This document shows, in pieces, positions 48,463 through 62,743 of a stretch of 64,000 nt of DNA. A program made the position numbers and the translations under genes. The stretch is from contig NZ_JAINVH010000007.1 of assembly GCF_020400825.1 (NCBI RefSeq), positions 1 through 64,000 of the forward strand, written 5' to 3'. The notes beneath the pieces are model-generated. The model worked only from the letters and a program-made list of their open reading frames with translations. It did not search any database and was not told where the DNA came from. Position 1 is the first letter of the stretch. Every line of letters starts with the position of its first letter. The DNA is from Streptomyces sp. HPF1205. Its GTDB lineage: Bacteria > Actinomycetota > Actinomycetes > Streptomycetales > Streptomycetaceae.

Positions 48463-48930
48463 CTAACCCATCCACCGCCCGTCGCGCATGACGGTCCGGC
48501 CGCGCAGTTCGGGCTCGCCGCGCCAGGCCTGGACGGTCCTCGGGACGACCCGCAGGTAGACGAAGGGGTCCGCCTCCGTGCGCGGGTCCCAGCCGAATTT
48601 GGCGGTGTAGGCGTCGGCCGCCTCGGCCGGCGCCTCCCGGCCGGGGAAGCACCGGGCCTCGCCGTGCAGCAGCACCACGTCGAAGGAGTCCGGCAGCGCC
48701 AGACGTACGCGCGGCTCCTCGCGGACGTTGCGGACCGTGGCGGACGCCGCGCCGGTGGCCGTCCACACCGCGGTCCCGTCCCACAGGAACCACAGCGGCA
48801 CCTGGTGCGGACCGTGTTCGGGATGAGCCGTCGAGACCCACAGGTCGCGCTCGGCGGCGAGCCGTGCCAGGGTGTCGCGCCGGCGCTCGGACGGTGTACG
48901 ACGAGATGTTTCCGCGTTCTCCACGGGCAT
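48463..48930 (-). CDS. PPOX-like (split-barrel) flavin/F420-binding protein
   Basis: 155 residues of the pyridoxamine-5'-phosphate-oxidase-like split beta-barrel fold: RLAAERDLWVSTAHPEHGPH, VPLWFLWDG, SATVRNVREEPRVRLAL, and DVVLLHGEARCFPGR. Such small proteins in actinobacteria commonly bind F420 or FMN and reduce unsaturated or nitro compounds. Cofactor and substrate cannot be assigned. The ATG at 48930 begins MPVENAETSR. Confidence 0.75.
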   Translation of the reverse strand: MPVENAETSRRTPSERRRDTLARLAAERDLWVSTAHPEHGPHQVPLWFLWDGTAVWTATGAASATVRNVREEPRVRLALPDSFDVVLLHGEARCFPGREAPAEAADAYTAKFGWDPRTEADPFVYLRVVPRTVQAWRGEPELRGRTVMRDGRWMG

Positions 48931-49041
48931 CGACGCTAGCCGTCCGGTGTGCGCGGCACATGAGCCGCGGGACCTACGCCCGGCGACCGAGGGCCGCGCC
49001 GGCCGTCGGCCCGCGGCCAGGAAGCCCGGAGGGACCCGCGC

Positions 49042-49986
49042 TCACCGGTCGGGCGCGTCGCTCCCGCCGGGCACCTCGAAAAGGTGGACGGAGCCCGGGA
49101 CCTCGGCGAAGCCGCCCACGCGAACGACGGGGCCGACGGGTCCGGTGGAGCCGGCCGGGGCGGGGTGCGCGGTCGCGGTGATCGTGGCGGGGGCGCCGAG
49201 CCGGTCGCCCATGTCGACGGTGAGGTCGGCGGCGCCGCGGCCGGCGAGGTGGGCGGCCAGGCAGGCGGTGCTGTTGGCGTTGGCGATGTCCTCGGGGACA
49301 CCGATCGACGGGGCGAACATGCGGGCCGCGAGCCGGCCGGAGGGGGAGGGCGGGGAGTAGGCGTAGCACCCCAGCAGGCCGAGCCGGTCGCAGGCTTCCC
49401 GCAGCTGTCCGGGGTCCGGGGCGAGCGCGGCCAGCGCGCCGCGCGACCGTACGGGGACCAGCAGCCGCCACCGTCCCACCGAGGCGGCCCGCGGTGCCGA
49501 GGCCAGTTCGTCCGCGCCGATCCCGAGCGCGGACAGCACGAGGCCGCTCTCGGCGGCCGCCGGTTCGCGCAGGTTCACGGGACCGGGGTCGAAGTCGGCC
49601 ATGAGCCGCCCTCCCCGCCGTACGCATCGGCCGTCGAACACGCGGCCCGCGGTGCGCAGGCGGGCGCGGTGGCCCGAGGTTTCCGCCGTACCGTCCCGTG
49701 CGGCCAGGTACGCCAGCGCGGCTACCGTCCCGTGGCCGCACGCGGGCAGTTCGCCCTCGGCGGTGAAGAAGCGCAAGCCCACCTCGGGGCCGCCGGGCGC
49801 GGCCCGCGCGCCGCGGTCCGGGGGTACGGAGACGAAGACGGCGTGCGAGGTGCCCGTGGCCGCGGCCACCCGGCGGCGCTCCTCGTCGCTCAGCGGCGCC
49901 TCGTCCAGCACGGCGGTGGGGCTGCCGCCCGCGCCGTCGCGCAGGCAGGCGCGCACGATCGTGACGGGCAGCCGGCCGCCGCTCAC
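49042..49986 (-). CDS. PhzF-family isomerase/epimerase-like protein
   Basis: About 314 residues from the GTG at 49986; a GTG at IVRA or a TTG at 50034 are alternatives. PhzF-fold landmarks are [11 protein letters not shown] near the N-terminus, [19 protein letters not shown] where a catalytic Glu is expected, and [14 protein letters not shown] in the second half. Characterised relatives isomerise phenazine precursors or act as diaminopimelate-epimerase-like enzymes; no phenazine genes are nearby, so the substrate is unknown. It is divergent from mnmA. Confidence 0.82.
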   Translation of the reverse strand: MSGGRLPVTIVRACLRDGAGGSPTAVLDEAPLSDEERRRVAAATGTSHAVFVSVPPDRGARAAPGGPEVGLRFFTAEGELPACGHGTVAALAYLAARDGTAETSGHRARLRTAGRVFDGRCVRRGGRLMADFDPGPVNLREPAAAESGLVLSALGIGADELASAPRAASVGRWRLLVPVRSRGALAALAPDPGQLREACDRLGLLGCYAYSPPSPSGRLAARMFAPSIGVPEDIANANSTACLAAHLAGRGAADLTVDMGDRLGAPATITATAHPAPAGSTGPVGPVVRVGGFAEVPGSVHLFEVPGGSDAPDR

Positions 49987-50110
49987 CGGTGGCCGCCGCG
50001 GGGACCGGTCGGGATCACGCCCGTACAGTACCAACCGCCGTACCGACCGCCGTGGCAGGACCGGGCCGCTGCGGCCGGGGGGCCGCGGGGCGGGCCGTTA
50101 CCCTGGTCGG

Positions 50111-51289
50111 GTGAACGACTTCAAGAAGCTGCGGGTGCTGGCGGCCATGAGCGGCGGCGTGGACTCCGCGGTCGCGGCCGCCCGGGCCGCGGAGGCGGGC
50201 CACGACGTGACCGGCGTGCACCTGGCGCTGTCGGCGAACCCGCAGAGCTTCCGTACCGGGGCGCGCGGCTGCTGCACGGTGGAGGACTCCAGGGACGCGC
50301 GGCGCGCCGCCGACGTCATCGGCATCCCCTTCTACGTGTGGGACCTCGCCGAGCGGTTCCGCGAGGACGTGATCGAGGACTTCGTCGCCGAATACGCGGC
50401 CGGGCGCACCCCCAACCCGTGCCTGCGGTGCAACGAGAAGATCAAGTTCGCGGCGCTGCTCGACAAGGCGCTCGCGCTGGGCTTCGACGCGGTCTGCACC
50501 GGCCACTACGCGAGCGTCGTCACCCGGGAGGACGGCACCCGCGAACTGCACCGCGCCGCCGACGCCGCCAAGGACCAGTCGTACGTCCTCGGCGTACTCG
50601 ACGAGCGGCAGCTCGCGCACGCGATGTTCCCGCTCGGCGACACGCGGACCACCAAGGACGAGATCCGGGCCGAGGCCGAGCGGCGCGGCCTGGCGGTGGC
50701 GAAGAAGCCGGACAGCCACGACATCTGCTTCATCGCCGACGGCGACACCCAGCGGTTCCTGGCCGAGCGGCTCGGCCGCGCGCAGGGCGCGATCGTGGAC
50801 CGGACGGGCGAGCGCCTGGGCACGCACGAGGGCGCGTACGGCTTCACCATCGGCCAGCGCAAGGGCCTGCGCATCGGCCGGCCCGCGCCGGACGGCAAGC
50901 CGCGGTACGTCCTGGACATCTCGCCGGTCGACAACACCGTCACCGTCGGCCCCGCCGAGGCGCTCGACGTGACGGGTCTGACCGCCGTGCGCCCCCGGTG
51001 GTGCGGCAACCCGCCGGCCGGCCCCGCCGCGTACACCGCGCAGACGCGCGCGCACGGCGCGGACGTGCCCGTGACCGCCGAGCTGCGCGGCGACGAGCTG
51101 CGCGTTTCCTTCGCCGAGCCCGTGCGCGGCATCGCCCCCGGCCAGGCCGTCGTGCTCTACGACGGCACACGGGTCGTCGGCTCGGCCACCATCGCCGCCA
51201 CGTCCGGGCCCGCGCAGGTGGCGGCCGGGGCGTCGGCGAAGGCCGCGGCCGGGGTCCCTGCGACGTCGAAGGCCGCGGTGGGGGAGTGA
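50111..51289 (+). CDS. mnmA: tRNA-specific 2-thiouridylase
   Basis: Puts the 2-thio group on U34 of tRNA for Lys, Gln and Glu. It is 392 residues, GTG start. The PP-loop is SGGVDS near residue 14; the first Cys site is [16 protein letters not shown], the second in [11 protein letters not shown]. The C-terminal beta domain follows, with an extra Ala-rich tail of about 20 residues. The sulfur donor is probably the cysteine desulfurase at 42305-43471. Its GTGA overlap with the LOG-type gene indicates translational coupling. Confidence 0.95.
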   Translation: MNDFKKLRVLAAMSGGVDSAVAAARAAEAGHDVTGVHLALSANPQSFRTGARGCCTVEDSRDARRAADVIGIPFYVWDLAERFREDVIEDFVAEYAAGRTPNPCLRCNEKIKFAALLDKALALGFDAVCTGHYASVVTREDGTRELHRAADAAKDQSYVLGVLDERQLAHAMFPLGDTRTTKDEIRAEAERRGLAVAKKPDSHDICFIADGDTQRFLAERLGRAQGAIVDRTGERLGTHEGAYGFTIGQRKGLRIGRPAPDGKPRYVLDISPVDNTVTVGPAEALDVTGLTAVRPRWCGNPPAGPAAYTAQTRAHGADVPVTAELRGDELRVSFAEPVRGIAPGQAVVLYDGTRVVGSATIAATSGPAQVAAGASAKAAAGVPATSKAAVGE

Positions 51290-51906
51290 ACATCGGGGTC
51301 TTCCTCTCGGCCGCGGACCTGGGCGAGCGGTACACCGTGCCGGCCAAGGAGTTCGGGCGCCTGATCGGCGAGGGCGGGCACACCCTGGTGTGGGGCGGGT
51401 CGGAGTCCGGGCTGATGAAAGCGGTCGCGGACAGCGTCCAGGAGGCCGGCGGGCGGCTGGTCGGCGTCTCGGTCACCTTCCTGCACCACGTGGCCAGGAC
51501 GAACGCCGACGAGATGGTCGTCGCCCGGGACCTCGCCGAGCGCAAGGCCGAGCTGCTGCGCCGCTCCGACGCGATCGTGATCATGGTCGGCGGGACCGGC
51601 ACCCTGGACGAGGCCACCGAGATCATGGAGCTGAAGAAGCACGGGCTGCACGCCAAACCGGTGGTGCTGCTCAACACCGCCGGTTTCTACGACGGCCTGG
51701 AGCTGCAGCTGCGCAGGATGGAGTCGGACGGCTTCCTGCCGGTGCCGCTGGACGAGCTGCTGTACATCGCCGACGACGGGCGGGACGCCCTGGCGTACCT
51801 GCGAAGCCGCCTGGAGGAGCGGCCGGCCGGACCGGAGCCCGCCGTGGCCGTCCAGGCCGCGGAACTCTCGGAGTTCGGGGACGAGGACGAGGAGGACCAG
51901 CGGTGA
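51286..51906 (+). CDS. LOG-family (TIGR00730) nucleotide phosphoribohydrolase-like protein
   Basis: 206 residues with the Rossmann-like LOG fold: [21 protein letters not shown] and the motif [16 protein letters not shown], close to the PGGxGTxxE signature. Characterised LOG proteins cleave cytokinin or purine/pyrimidine nucleotide N-glycosidic bonds. The last 35 residues are an acidic tail ([10 protein letters not shown]). It overlaps mnmA upstream and the SDR gene downstream by GTGA, forming a coupled triplet. Confidence 0.87.
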   Translation: MNIGVFLSAADLGERYTVPAKEFGRLIGEGGHTLVWGGSESGLMKAVADSVQEAGGRLVGVSVTFLHHVARTNADEMVVARDLAERKAELLRRSDAIVIMVGGTGTLDEATEIMELKKHGLHAKPVVLLNTAGFYDGLELQLRRMESDGFLPVPLDELLYIADDGRDALAYLRSRLEERPAGPEPAVAVQAAELSEFGDEDEEDQR

Positions 51907-52592
51907 GCGTCCATCTCGTCACCGGGGCCGGATCCGGCATCGGCGGCGCGGTCGCCCGCAGGCTGCTGGAGCGCGGCGACGAACTGTGGCTGCTGGCGCG
52001 CGACGCCGGCCGGGCCAGGGAGCTGGCCGGGCGCTTCCCGGGCGCGAGGACGCTGGTCGGCGACCTCGCCGAGCCGGCCCGGCTGTCGTGGGCGCTCGGC
52101 CACCAGTCCCCGCCCGACCGCCTGGACTCGCTGCTGCACGTCGCCGGCACGGTCGAACTCGGCGCGGTCGGCGACCTCACCCCCAAGGTCTGGAACGAGA
52201 CCCTCGCCGTCAACCTCGTCGGCCCCGCGGAGCTCACCCGCCTCCTGCTGCCCCAGCTGCGCCTCTCGCGCGGCCACGTCGTCCTGGTCAACTCCGGCGC
52301 GGGCCTGGCCGCGCACGCCGAGTGGTCCGCCTACGCGGCGAGCAAGCACGGCCTGCGCGCCCTCGCCGACTCCCTGCGGGCCGAGGAACACGCGAACGGC
52401 GTCCGCGTCACCTCCGTCTACCCCGGCCGCACCGCCACCCCGATGCAGGAGAAGGTCCACCGCCAGGAGGGCAAGCCCTACGACCCGGCGCGCTGGATCG
52501 ACCCGGAGTCGGTGGCGACGGCCGTGCTCGCCGCCCTCGACCTGCCGCGCGACGCCGAGGTCACCGACCTGACGGTACGGCCGGGCCGCTGA
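51903..52592 (+). CDS. Short-chain dehydrogenase/reductase
   Basis: 229 residues. Cofactor motif TGAGSGIGG at the N-terminus, catalytic Ser in LVNSGAG and Tyr-Lys in YAASK, followed by VYPGRTATPM, all typical of classical SDRs with NAD(P). The substrate is unknown. Translational coupling with mnmA and the LOG-type gene may only reflect shared expression. Confidence 0.92.
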   Translation: MSVHLVTGAGSGIGGAVARRLLERGDELWLLARDAGRARELAGRFPGARTLVGDLAEPARLSWALGHQSPPDRLDSLLHVAGTVELGAVGDLTPKVWNETLAVNLVGPAELTRLLLPQLRLSRGHVVLVNSGAGLAAHAEWSAYAASKHGLRALADSLRAEEHANGVRVTSVYPGRTATPMQEKVHRQEGKPYDPARWIDPESVATAVLAALDLPRDAEVTDLTVRPGR

Positions 52593-52650
52593 GCGGCCCC
52601 CGCGTGGCGCCGGGCGCCGGGGCGGGCGCCGGCTGTCCTACGCTGCGGGC

Positions 52651-55885
<3,235 letters not shown>

Positions 55886-56209
55886 GCCCCGAAAGGGCTC
55901 GAAGAGTATGTGAACGGCGCGCCGACGAAGCGCGAACCCGGTCCGAACGGGGTCCGAACATCCCGCAGATGTCACCCGATCGGCCGATTTCGGAACAGCG
56001 CGACGCCGCAGGTCGCAATCCGGCAACCGAAGCCGATCCGTGCCCGAGGGGGCGTCAGGCGGCCTACTGTTGAGAGGCGCGCCCGCCGGCCTGACCATCC
56101 AGCGGCCTCAGCGGGACTTCTCGCGGGCAACGGCGCGGTGCGGAGCCGGTTCCTCCGGTTCCAGCGGGCTGAAACCGGCTTCACCGGGCTGTGAGAAGGA
56201 CGGACGGGC
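55886..56209. other. Intergenic stretch between ligA and the RmdB-like gene
   Basis: About 320 bp with no gene. A weak hairpin (AGCCC/GGGCT) follows the ligA stop. The promoter of the GGDEF/EAL gene is probably here; no clear regulator site is visible. Confidence 0.4.
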
Positions 56210-58579
56210 ATGGAACCGACGGAGAGCGCCGGAGCGGCGCCGCTGCCCAGCAGCCCTGCCGCGTCCGTACTCCCCGCCCCGCCAGGACCTGTTGTGGGCG
56301 TCGCCGTGCCCGTCGCGGCGGCCGTGGCGCTCACCGCGGGCATCACCCGGATGACGGATCGCGGCCACGCGCTCTTTCCCGGTGGCACCACCGGGTGGGC
56401 GTTCGCGATCCTGACCGGCATCATCGTCGGCCATCTGGTCGCCATGGGCCGCGACCGCTGGTGGGGCGGCACCGGCTCCGGCGCCGCGCTCACCCTGGCC
56501 ATGCTGCTGCTGTACGGGTGGGTGCCCGCCGTCCTGGTCAGCCTCGCCGTGGTGGCGCTGGTCGGCGCCGCCCGCCGGCACCGCTGGCGGCAGGCCGCCC
56601 TGCACGGCGCCATCGACGTCCTCGGCATCGGCGCCGGCGCCCTCGTCCTGCAACTCCTGGGCCACCACCCCTCGGTGGAGCGGCCCTGGGAGCCCGACGA
56701 GTGGACGCTGTCGGCGGCGCCGGTCGTCGCCCTGGCCGCGCTGGCCTACCTCGCGGCCACCCGCGTCCTGCTGTGGTGGGCGTTCGCCCCCCGCCACGGC
56801 GGGCTGCCCACCGTGGCCCGCACCGCGCTGCTGCGGCAGGGCATGGTCGGCGTCGCGCTGCTCGGCATCTCGCCGCTGATCCTCGTCGTCGCCTGCGACA
56901 TGCCCGCGGTGGTGCCGCTGTTCGCGGTGCCGCTGATCGCCCTGGACTCCACGCTGTGGATCGCGCACGCCCGCGCGGAGGAGCAGTTGCGCGACCCGCT
57001 GACCGGCCTGCCCAACCGCCAGTGGCTGCTGGAGCGGGCCCGGCAGGCGCTGGACACCGCGCGCGAGAGCGCCAAGGGCGGCACCAAACGGGGCCGGACG
57101 GGCATCCGCCGCTTCGGACCGCGCCGGGCCGGTGCCCGGCAGGCCGCGCCGCGCCGGGCGGCCCTGCGCCGGGCCCGCGACCCGTACCGCGTCCTGGGCG
57201 CCGAGACCGACGCCCAGGACAGGGTCGCGCTGATCCTCATCGACCTCGACAAGTTCCGGTCCGTCAACGACACGCTCGGCCACCTGGCGGGCGACCGGCT
57301 GCTGCTCCAGATCGCCGACCGGCTGCGGCTGGCGCTGCCGCGCGGCGCCGAGGCGGCGCGGCTGGGCGGCGACGAGTTCGCGGTGCTGCTGCCGTCCTGC
57401 CCCTCGCCGACCCGCGCCCAGCGGATCGGCCGCGCGCTCGTGGCGGCGCTCGGCTCACCGATCGGCCTCGACGGCCTCACCCTGGTGCTGGAGGCGAGCG
57501 CCGGGGTGGCCGTCTTCCCCGACCACGCGCTGGACGCGGAGGGGCTGCTGCGGCGGGCGGACGTGGCGATGTACCAGGCCAAGCGGGACCGCAGCGGTGT
57601 CGAGGTCTACGAGGCCACCCGCGACGCGAACACCCCCGACCGGCTCGGGCTGCTCGGCGACCTGCGGCGGGCCCTGGACTCCGGCCAGGTCGAGCTCCAC
57701 TACCAGCCCAAGGTCCGCTTCGACGGCAAGGTGGCCGGCCTGGAGGCGCTGGTGCGCTGGGTGCACCCGGAGCGCGGGCGGGTCAACCCCGAGGAGTTCA
57801 TCGCGATGGCCGAGACCTCCGGGCTGATGCCGCAGCTCACCGAGTACGTGCTCGACACCGCGCTGGCGCAGATCGCCCGCTGGCGGCGGATGGGCCTGGA
57901 GGTGCCGGTCGCCGTCAACGTGTCGCCGCGCGACGTCCACAGTCCGGGCTTCGCCGGGGCGGTGGCCGCGCGGCTGGCCCGGCACCAGGTGCCGCCCGGC
58001 TCCCTGCAACTGGAGATCACCGAGCACGTGCTGCTGGAGGACCCGCAGCGGGCCGCCGACACCTTAAACGGCCTCACCGGGCACGGCGTGAAGATGTCCC
58101 TGGACGACTTCGGCACCGGGTACTCCTCACTGGTCCACCTGCGGCGGCTGCCGGTCAGCGAGCTCAAGATCGACCGGTCCTTCGTCGCCCGCCTGGTGGC
58201 CGACGCCGAGGACGCGGAGATCGTCCGGTGCACGGTGGACCTCGCCCACTCCCTCGGGCTCCTCGTGGTCGCCGAGGGCGTCGAGGACGACGAGACATGG
58301 GAGCGGCTGCGGGACCTGCGCTGCGACGCCGTCCAGGGCTGGCTGGTCGCCGCGGCCATGCCCCCCGAGGAGGCGACGAGCTGGCTGCGCGCCCGCGGCG
58401 AACGCGGCTGGCAGCGCCCGGCCGCCGCCCTGCCGGCCCCGCAGGACCTCCCTCCCGGACACACCAGGGAACACCCTGAACGCCTCGAACGCTCCGAACG
58501 CCTCGAACGCCGCGAACCCGCCGACCACCGCGCGGAACACGCCCGCGTCCCCGGCGCGACCGGCCGGCTGAGCGGCTGA
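56210..58579 (+). CDS. rmdB: Membrane-bound GGDEF/EAL protein (RmdB-like)
   Basis: 789 residues, probable c-di-GMP turnover enzyme. About six membrane helices occupy residues 25-255. The GGDEF domain starts at DPLTGLP (262) with the intact active site GGDEF at 386-390. It is interrupted by an Arg/Lys-rich insertion of about 50 residues at 285-336, before LILIDLDKF. The inhibitory RxxD site is replaced by RGAE. The EAL domain starts EALVRWVHP at 512 and retains DDFGTGYSS and other metal ligands. The position next to ligA and gatC matches S. coelicolor SCO5495, named RmdB, as I recall. The tail is rich in Glu and Arg repeats. Confidence 0.88.
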   Translation: MEPTESAGAAPLPSSPAASVLPAPPGPVVGVAVPVAAAVALTAGITRMTDRGHALFPGGTTGWAFAILTGIIVGHLVAMGRDRWWGGTGSGAALTLAMLLLYGWVPAVLVSLAVVALVGAARRHRWRQAALHGAIDVLGIGAGALVLQLLGHHPSVERPWEPDEWTLSAAPVVALAALAYLAATRVLLWWAFAPRHGGLPTVARTALLRQGMVGVALLGISPLILVVACDMPAVVPLFAVPLIALDSTLWIAHARAEEQLRDPLTGLPNRQWLLERARQALDTARESAKGGTKRGRTGIRRFGPRRAGARQAAPRRAALRRARDPYRVLGAETDAQDRVALILIDLDKFRSVNDTLGHLAGDRLLLQIADRLRLALPRGAEAARLGGDEFAVLLPSCPSPTRAQRIGRALVAALGSPIGLDGLTLVLEASAGVAVFPDHALDAEGLLRRADVAMYQAKRDRSGVEVYEATRDANTPDRLGLLGDLRRALDSGQVELHYQPKVRFDGKVAGLEALVRWVHPERGRVNPEEFIAMAETSGLMPQLTEYVLDTALAQIARWRRMGLEVPVAVNVSPRDVHSPGFAGAVAARLARHQVPPGSLQLEITEHVLLEDPQRAADTLNGLTGHGVKMSLDDFGTGYSSLVHLRRLPVSELKIDRSFVARLVADAEDAEIVRCTVDLAHSLGLLVVAEGVEDDETWERLRDLRCDAVQGWLVAAAMPPEEATSWLRARGERGWQRPAAALPAPQDLPPGHTREHPERLERSERLERREPADHRAEHARVPGATGRLSG

Positions 58580-58640
58580 GCGGCTGAGTGGCTGAACGTC
58601 CGAGCGGTTGAGCGGCTGAGTGGCTGAACGTCCGAGCGGT
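58577..58640 (+). repeat. Two near-exact 32-bp tandem repeats at the end of the RmdB-like gene
   Basis: A unit containing GGCTGAGTGGCTGAACGTCC recurs after 32 bp and is itself built of GGCTGAGC-like octamers. It begins at the last codons of the GGDEF/EAL gene. The following stretch to 58874 is GC-rich without a gene; it probably contains the gatC promoter. Confidence 0.8.
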
Positions 58641-58874
58641 TGAGCGGGCTGAACGACCGGCCGCCCGAAGACCCGCGGGAGCAGCGGCGCACCCGGGCGG
58701 GGCGCGCGGGCGAAGGCAGGACCCGGGCGGCGGCCGGGGGCGAGGGCAGGACGCGGGCGCAGACGGCGACCCGCCCGGCGCGGCCGGGGCCCCGGGCAAT
58801 CGTTTAGCGGTCAGCCCGTGCGGGCCCATAGGATTGGGCCACAATCGTCATCTCAACCCCCAGAGGACCCCTGC

Positions 58875-59171
58875 ATGGCTGGCATCACCCGCGAGGAGGT
58901 CGCTCACCTGGGGAAGCTCGCACGACTGGAGCTTTCCCCCGAGGAGCTGGACCACTTCGCCGGACAGCTCGACGACATCATCGGCGCCGTCGCGCGGGTG
59001 GCCGAGGTGGCCGGCGAGGACGTACCGCCGACCTCCCACCCGCTGCCCCTGACCAACGTGATGCGCCCGGACACCGTGCGCCCCGGGCTCACCGCCCAGG
59101 AGGCACTGGCGGCGGCGCCCGCGCAGGAGCAGCAGCGGTTCAAGGTGCCGCAGATCCTCGGGGAGGACTGA
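58875..59171 (+). CDS. gatC: Aspartyl/glutamyl-tRNA amidotransferase subunit C
   Basis: 98-residue chaperone-like subunit of the GatCAB amidotransferase, which converts Glu-tRNA(Gln) or Asp-tRNA(Asn) to the amide. N-terminus [21 protein letters not shown] is classical, as is LRxD-like [17 protein letters not shown]. It lies one base before gatA on the same strand. Confidence 0.96.
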   Translation: MAGITREEVAHLGKLARLELSPEELDHFAGQLDDIIGAVARVAEVAGEDVPPTSHPLPLTNVMRPDTVRPGLTAQEALAAAPAQEQQRFKVPQILGED

Positions 59172-59172
59172 G

Positions 59173-60662
<1,490 letters not shown>

Positions 60663-60666
<4 letters not shown>

Positions 60667-60920
60667 GCACCGTGAAGAAGACCACCTCGCCGTCGGGCAA
60701 GGACAAGGCCAAGGGCAAGAGCAAGCCGGCCACGTACCTGGCCATCGGCAGCACCCTGTTCGCCGCGTTCAGCAACATCAAGAAGGTCCGCTCGGCGCGC
60801 GGCGAGGGCGACACCCTGCAACTGGTCGACGCCGTCATCCGGGTGGCCGCCGTGGCCACCGGCGTCGCCCTGCTCGTCCGCGAGCTGCGCCAGGGCCACG
60901 ACGACGTCCTGACGGACTGA
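60663..60920 (+). CDS. Small basic single-pass membrane protein between gatA and gatB
   Basis: 85 residues, GTG overlapping the gatA stop (GTGA), so it is translated with gatA. The first 25 residues are very Lys-rich ([17 protein letters not shown]), followed by two moderately hydrophobic stretches ([15 protein letters not shown] and [14 protein letters not shown]), one or both of which may cross the membrane. I recall a similar short gene at this position in other Streptomyces, so it is probably real and conserved, but I know of no function. Confidence 0.75.
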
Positions 60921-60952
60921 CGACCGGACGCACTGAGAAGGTAGAGGGAACT

Positions 60953-62461
60953 GTGACCGTCACGGATCTGCTGTCCTACGACGACGCGCTCGCGGCGTAC
61001 GACCCGGTGATGGGCCTGGAGGTCCACGTCGAACTGGGCACGGCGACCAAGATGTTCTGCGGCTGCGCGACCGAACCCGGCGCCGAGCCCAACTCGCAGG
61101 TGTGCCCCACCTGCCTGGGCCTGCCCGGCTCGCTGCCCGTGGTCAACGCCACGGCCGTGGAGTCCGCCGTCAAGATCGGCCTGGCGCTGAACTGCGAGAT
61201 CGCCGAGTGGTGCCGGTTCGCCCGGAAGAACTACTTCTATCCGGACATGCCGAAGAACTTCCAGACCTCGCAGTACGACGAGCCGATCGCCTTCAACGGC
61301 TACCTCGACGTCCAGCTGGAGGACGGCGAGGTGTTCCGGGTGCACATCGAGCGCGCCCACATGGAGGAGGACACCGGCAAGTCCACCCACGTCGGCGGCG
61401 CCACCGGGCGGATCCACGGCGCCACGTACTCCCTGCTGGACTACAACCGGGCCGGCATCCCGCTGATCGAGATCGTCACCAAGCCGATCGAGGGCGCGGG
61501 GGAGCGGGCCCCTGAGGTCGCCAAGGCGTACGTCGCCGAGCTGCGCGAGCTGATCAGGGCGCTCGGCGTCTCCGAGGCGCGCATGGAGCGCGGCCAGATG
61601 CGCTGCGACGTCAACCTGTCGCTGCGGCCGCGCGGCGAGCGCGCGTTCGGCACCCGCAGCGAGACCAAGAACGTCAACTCGCTGCGCAGCGTGGAGCGGG
61701 CGGCCCGGTTCGAGATCCAGCGGCACGCCGCGGTCCTCTCCTCCGGGGGCACGATCGTGCAGGAGACCCGGCACTTCCACGAGGAGGACGGCTCGACCAC
61801 CTCCGGGCGGGTCAAGGAGGAGGCCGAGGACTACCGGTACTTCCCCGAGCCCGACCTGGTGCCGGTGGCCCCGGCCCGGGACTGGGTCGAGGAGCTGCGG
61901 GGCGGCCTGCCCGAGCTGCCGCGGCTGCGCCGGGGGCGGCTGCAGGAGGAGTGGGGCATCTCCGACCACGAGATGCAGTCGGTGCTCAACGCCGGGGCGA
62001 TCGACCTCATCGTGGCCACCATCGAGGCGGGCGCGGACGCGGCCTCCGCCCGCAAGTGGTGGATGGGCGAACTCGCCCGGCACGCCAACGAGGCCGGCGT
62101 CGAGCTGGCCGAGGTGGCCATCACGCCCGCCCAGGTGGCCCGCGTCTCGGCGCTGGTCGCCGCGGGCGACCTCAACGACAAGCTGGCGCGGCAGGTCATC
62201 GAGGGCGTGCTGGCCGGCGAGGGCGACCCGGACGCGGTGGTCGAGCGGCGCGGCCTGAAGGTCGTGTCCGACGACAGCGCGCTCGGCGCGGCCGTGGACC
62301 AGGCGATCGCGGACAACGCCGCGATCGCCGACAAGATCCGCGGCGGCAACCTGGCGGCGGCCGGCGCCCTCATCGGCGCCGTGATGAAGCTGACCCGCGG
62401 CCAGGCCGACGCGCGCCGGGTGCGCGAGCTCGTCCTCGACAAGCTCGGCGTGCAGGGCTGA
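60953..62461 (+). CDS. gatB: Aspartyl/glutamyl-tRNA amidotransferase subunit B
   Basis: 502 residues, GTG with GTAGAGGG upstream. GatB signatures: [18 protein letters not shown], the zinc Cys pair (C-G-C and CPTC), [32 protein letters not shown], and a C-terminal YqeY-like tail domain. It works with GatC and GatA. An intrinsic terminator follows 85 bp downstream. Confidence 0.97.
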   Translation: MTVTDLLSYDDALAAYDPVMGLEVHVELGTATKMFCGCATEPGAEPNSQVCPTCLGLPGSLPVVNATAVESAVKIGLALNCEIAEWCRFARKNYFYPDMPKNFQTSQYDEPIAFNGYLDVQLEDGEVFRVHIERAHMEEDTGKSTHVGGATGRIHGATYSLLDYNRAGIPLIEIVTKPIEGAGERAPEVAKAYVAELRELIRALGVSEARMERGQMRCDVNLSLRPRGERAFGTRSETKNVNSLRSVERAARFEIQRHAAVLSSGGTIVQETRHFHEEDGSTTSGRVKEEAEDYRYFPEPDLVPVAPARDWVEELRGGLPELPRLRRGRLQEEWGISDHEMQSVLNAGAIDLIVATIEAGADAASARKWWMGELARHANEAGVELAEVAITPAQVARVSALVAAGDLNDKLARQVIEGVLAGEGDPDAVVERRGLKVVSDDSALGAAVDQAIADNAAIADKIRGGNLAAAGALIGAVMKLTRGQADARRVRELVLDKLGVQG

Positions 62462-62545
62462 CCACCGACCCGGCGACCGGCCCGACCACCGGCTCGGCCA
62501 CCGGCCCCGGAAACGGACATAACGGTCTGCGTGTAAGGCAGTTGT

Positions 62546-62578
62546 AAAGGCGGCACCCCTCGACGGGGTGCCGCCTTT
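62546..62578 (+). terminator. Intrinsic terminator after gatB
   Basis: A perfect 14-bp stem (AAAGGCGGCACCCC with GGGGTGCCGCCTTT) and five-base loop, ending in a short T tract (TTTAT). The stem symmetry would also stop transcription from the right. Confidence 0.92.
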
Positions 62579-62743
62579 ATGCGTACCAAACACCCATCAG
62601 GTTCCCTCTCGTGACTGTTGTGAGGAACCGCACGAACCACCCAAACGATCTCTTCCGGCTGGCACAGTGGAGCGGACGTACCGACAGGGGGATGCCCGGT
62701 CGTCCGACCACAACGCATTCGTCTGCTGGGAACGGAAGAGGCA

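Noticed and set aside
45955..48961. Very long open frames on both strands across the sigma factor, LCP and PPOX genes
   Set aside because: They are shadows of real genes: low-complexity Arg/Gly/Pro translation, no start context, and they cross convergent gene ends.
55886..55915. Intrinsic terminator after ligA
   Set aside because: The AGCCC/GGGCT stem is only five bp and has no T tract.
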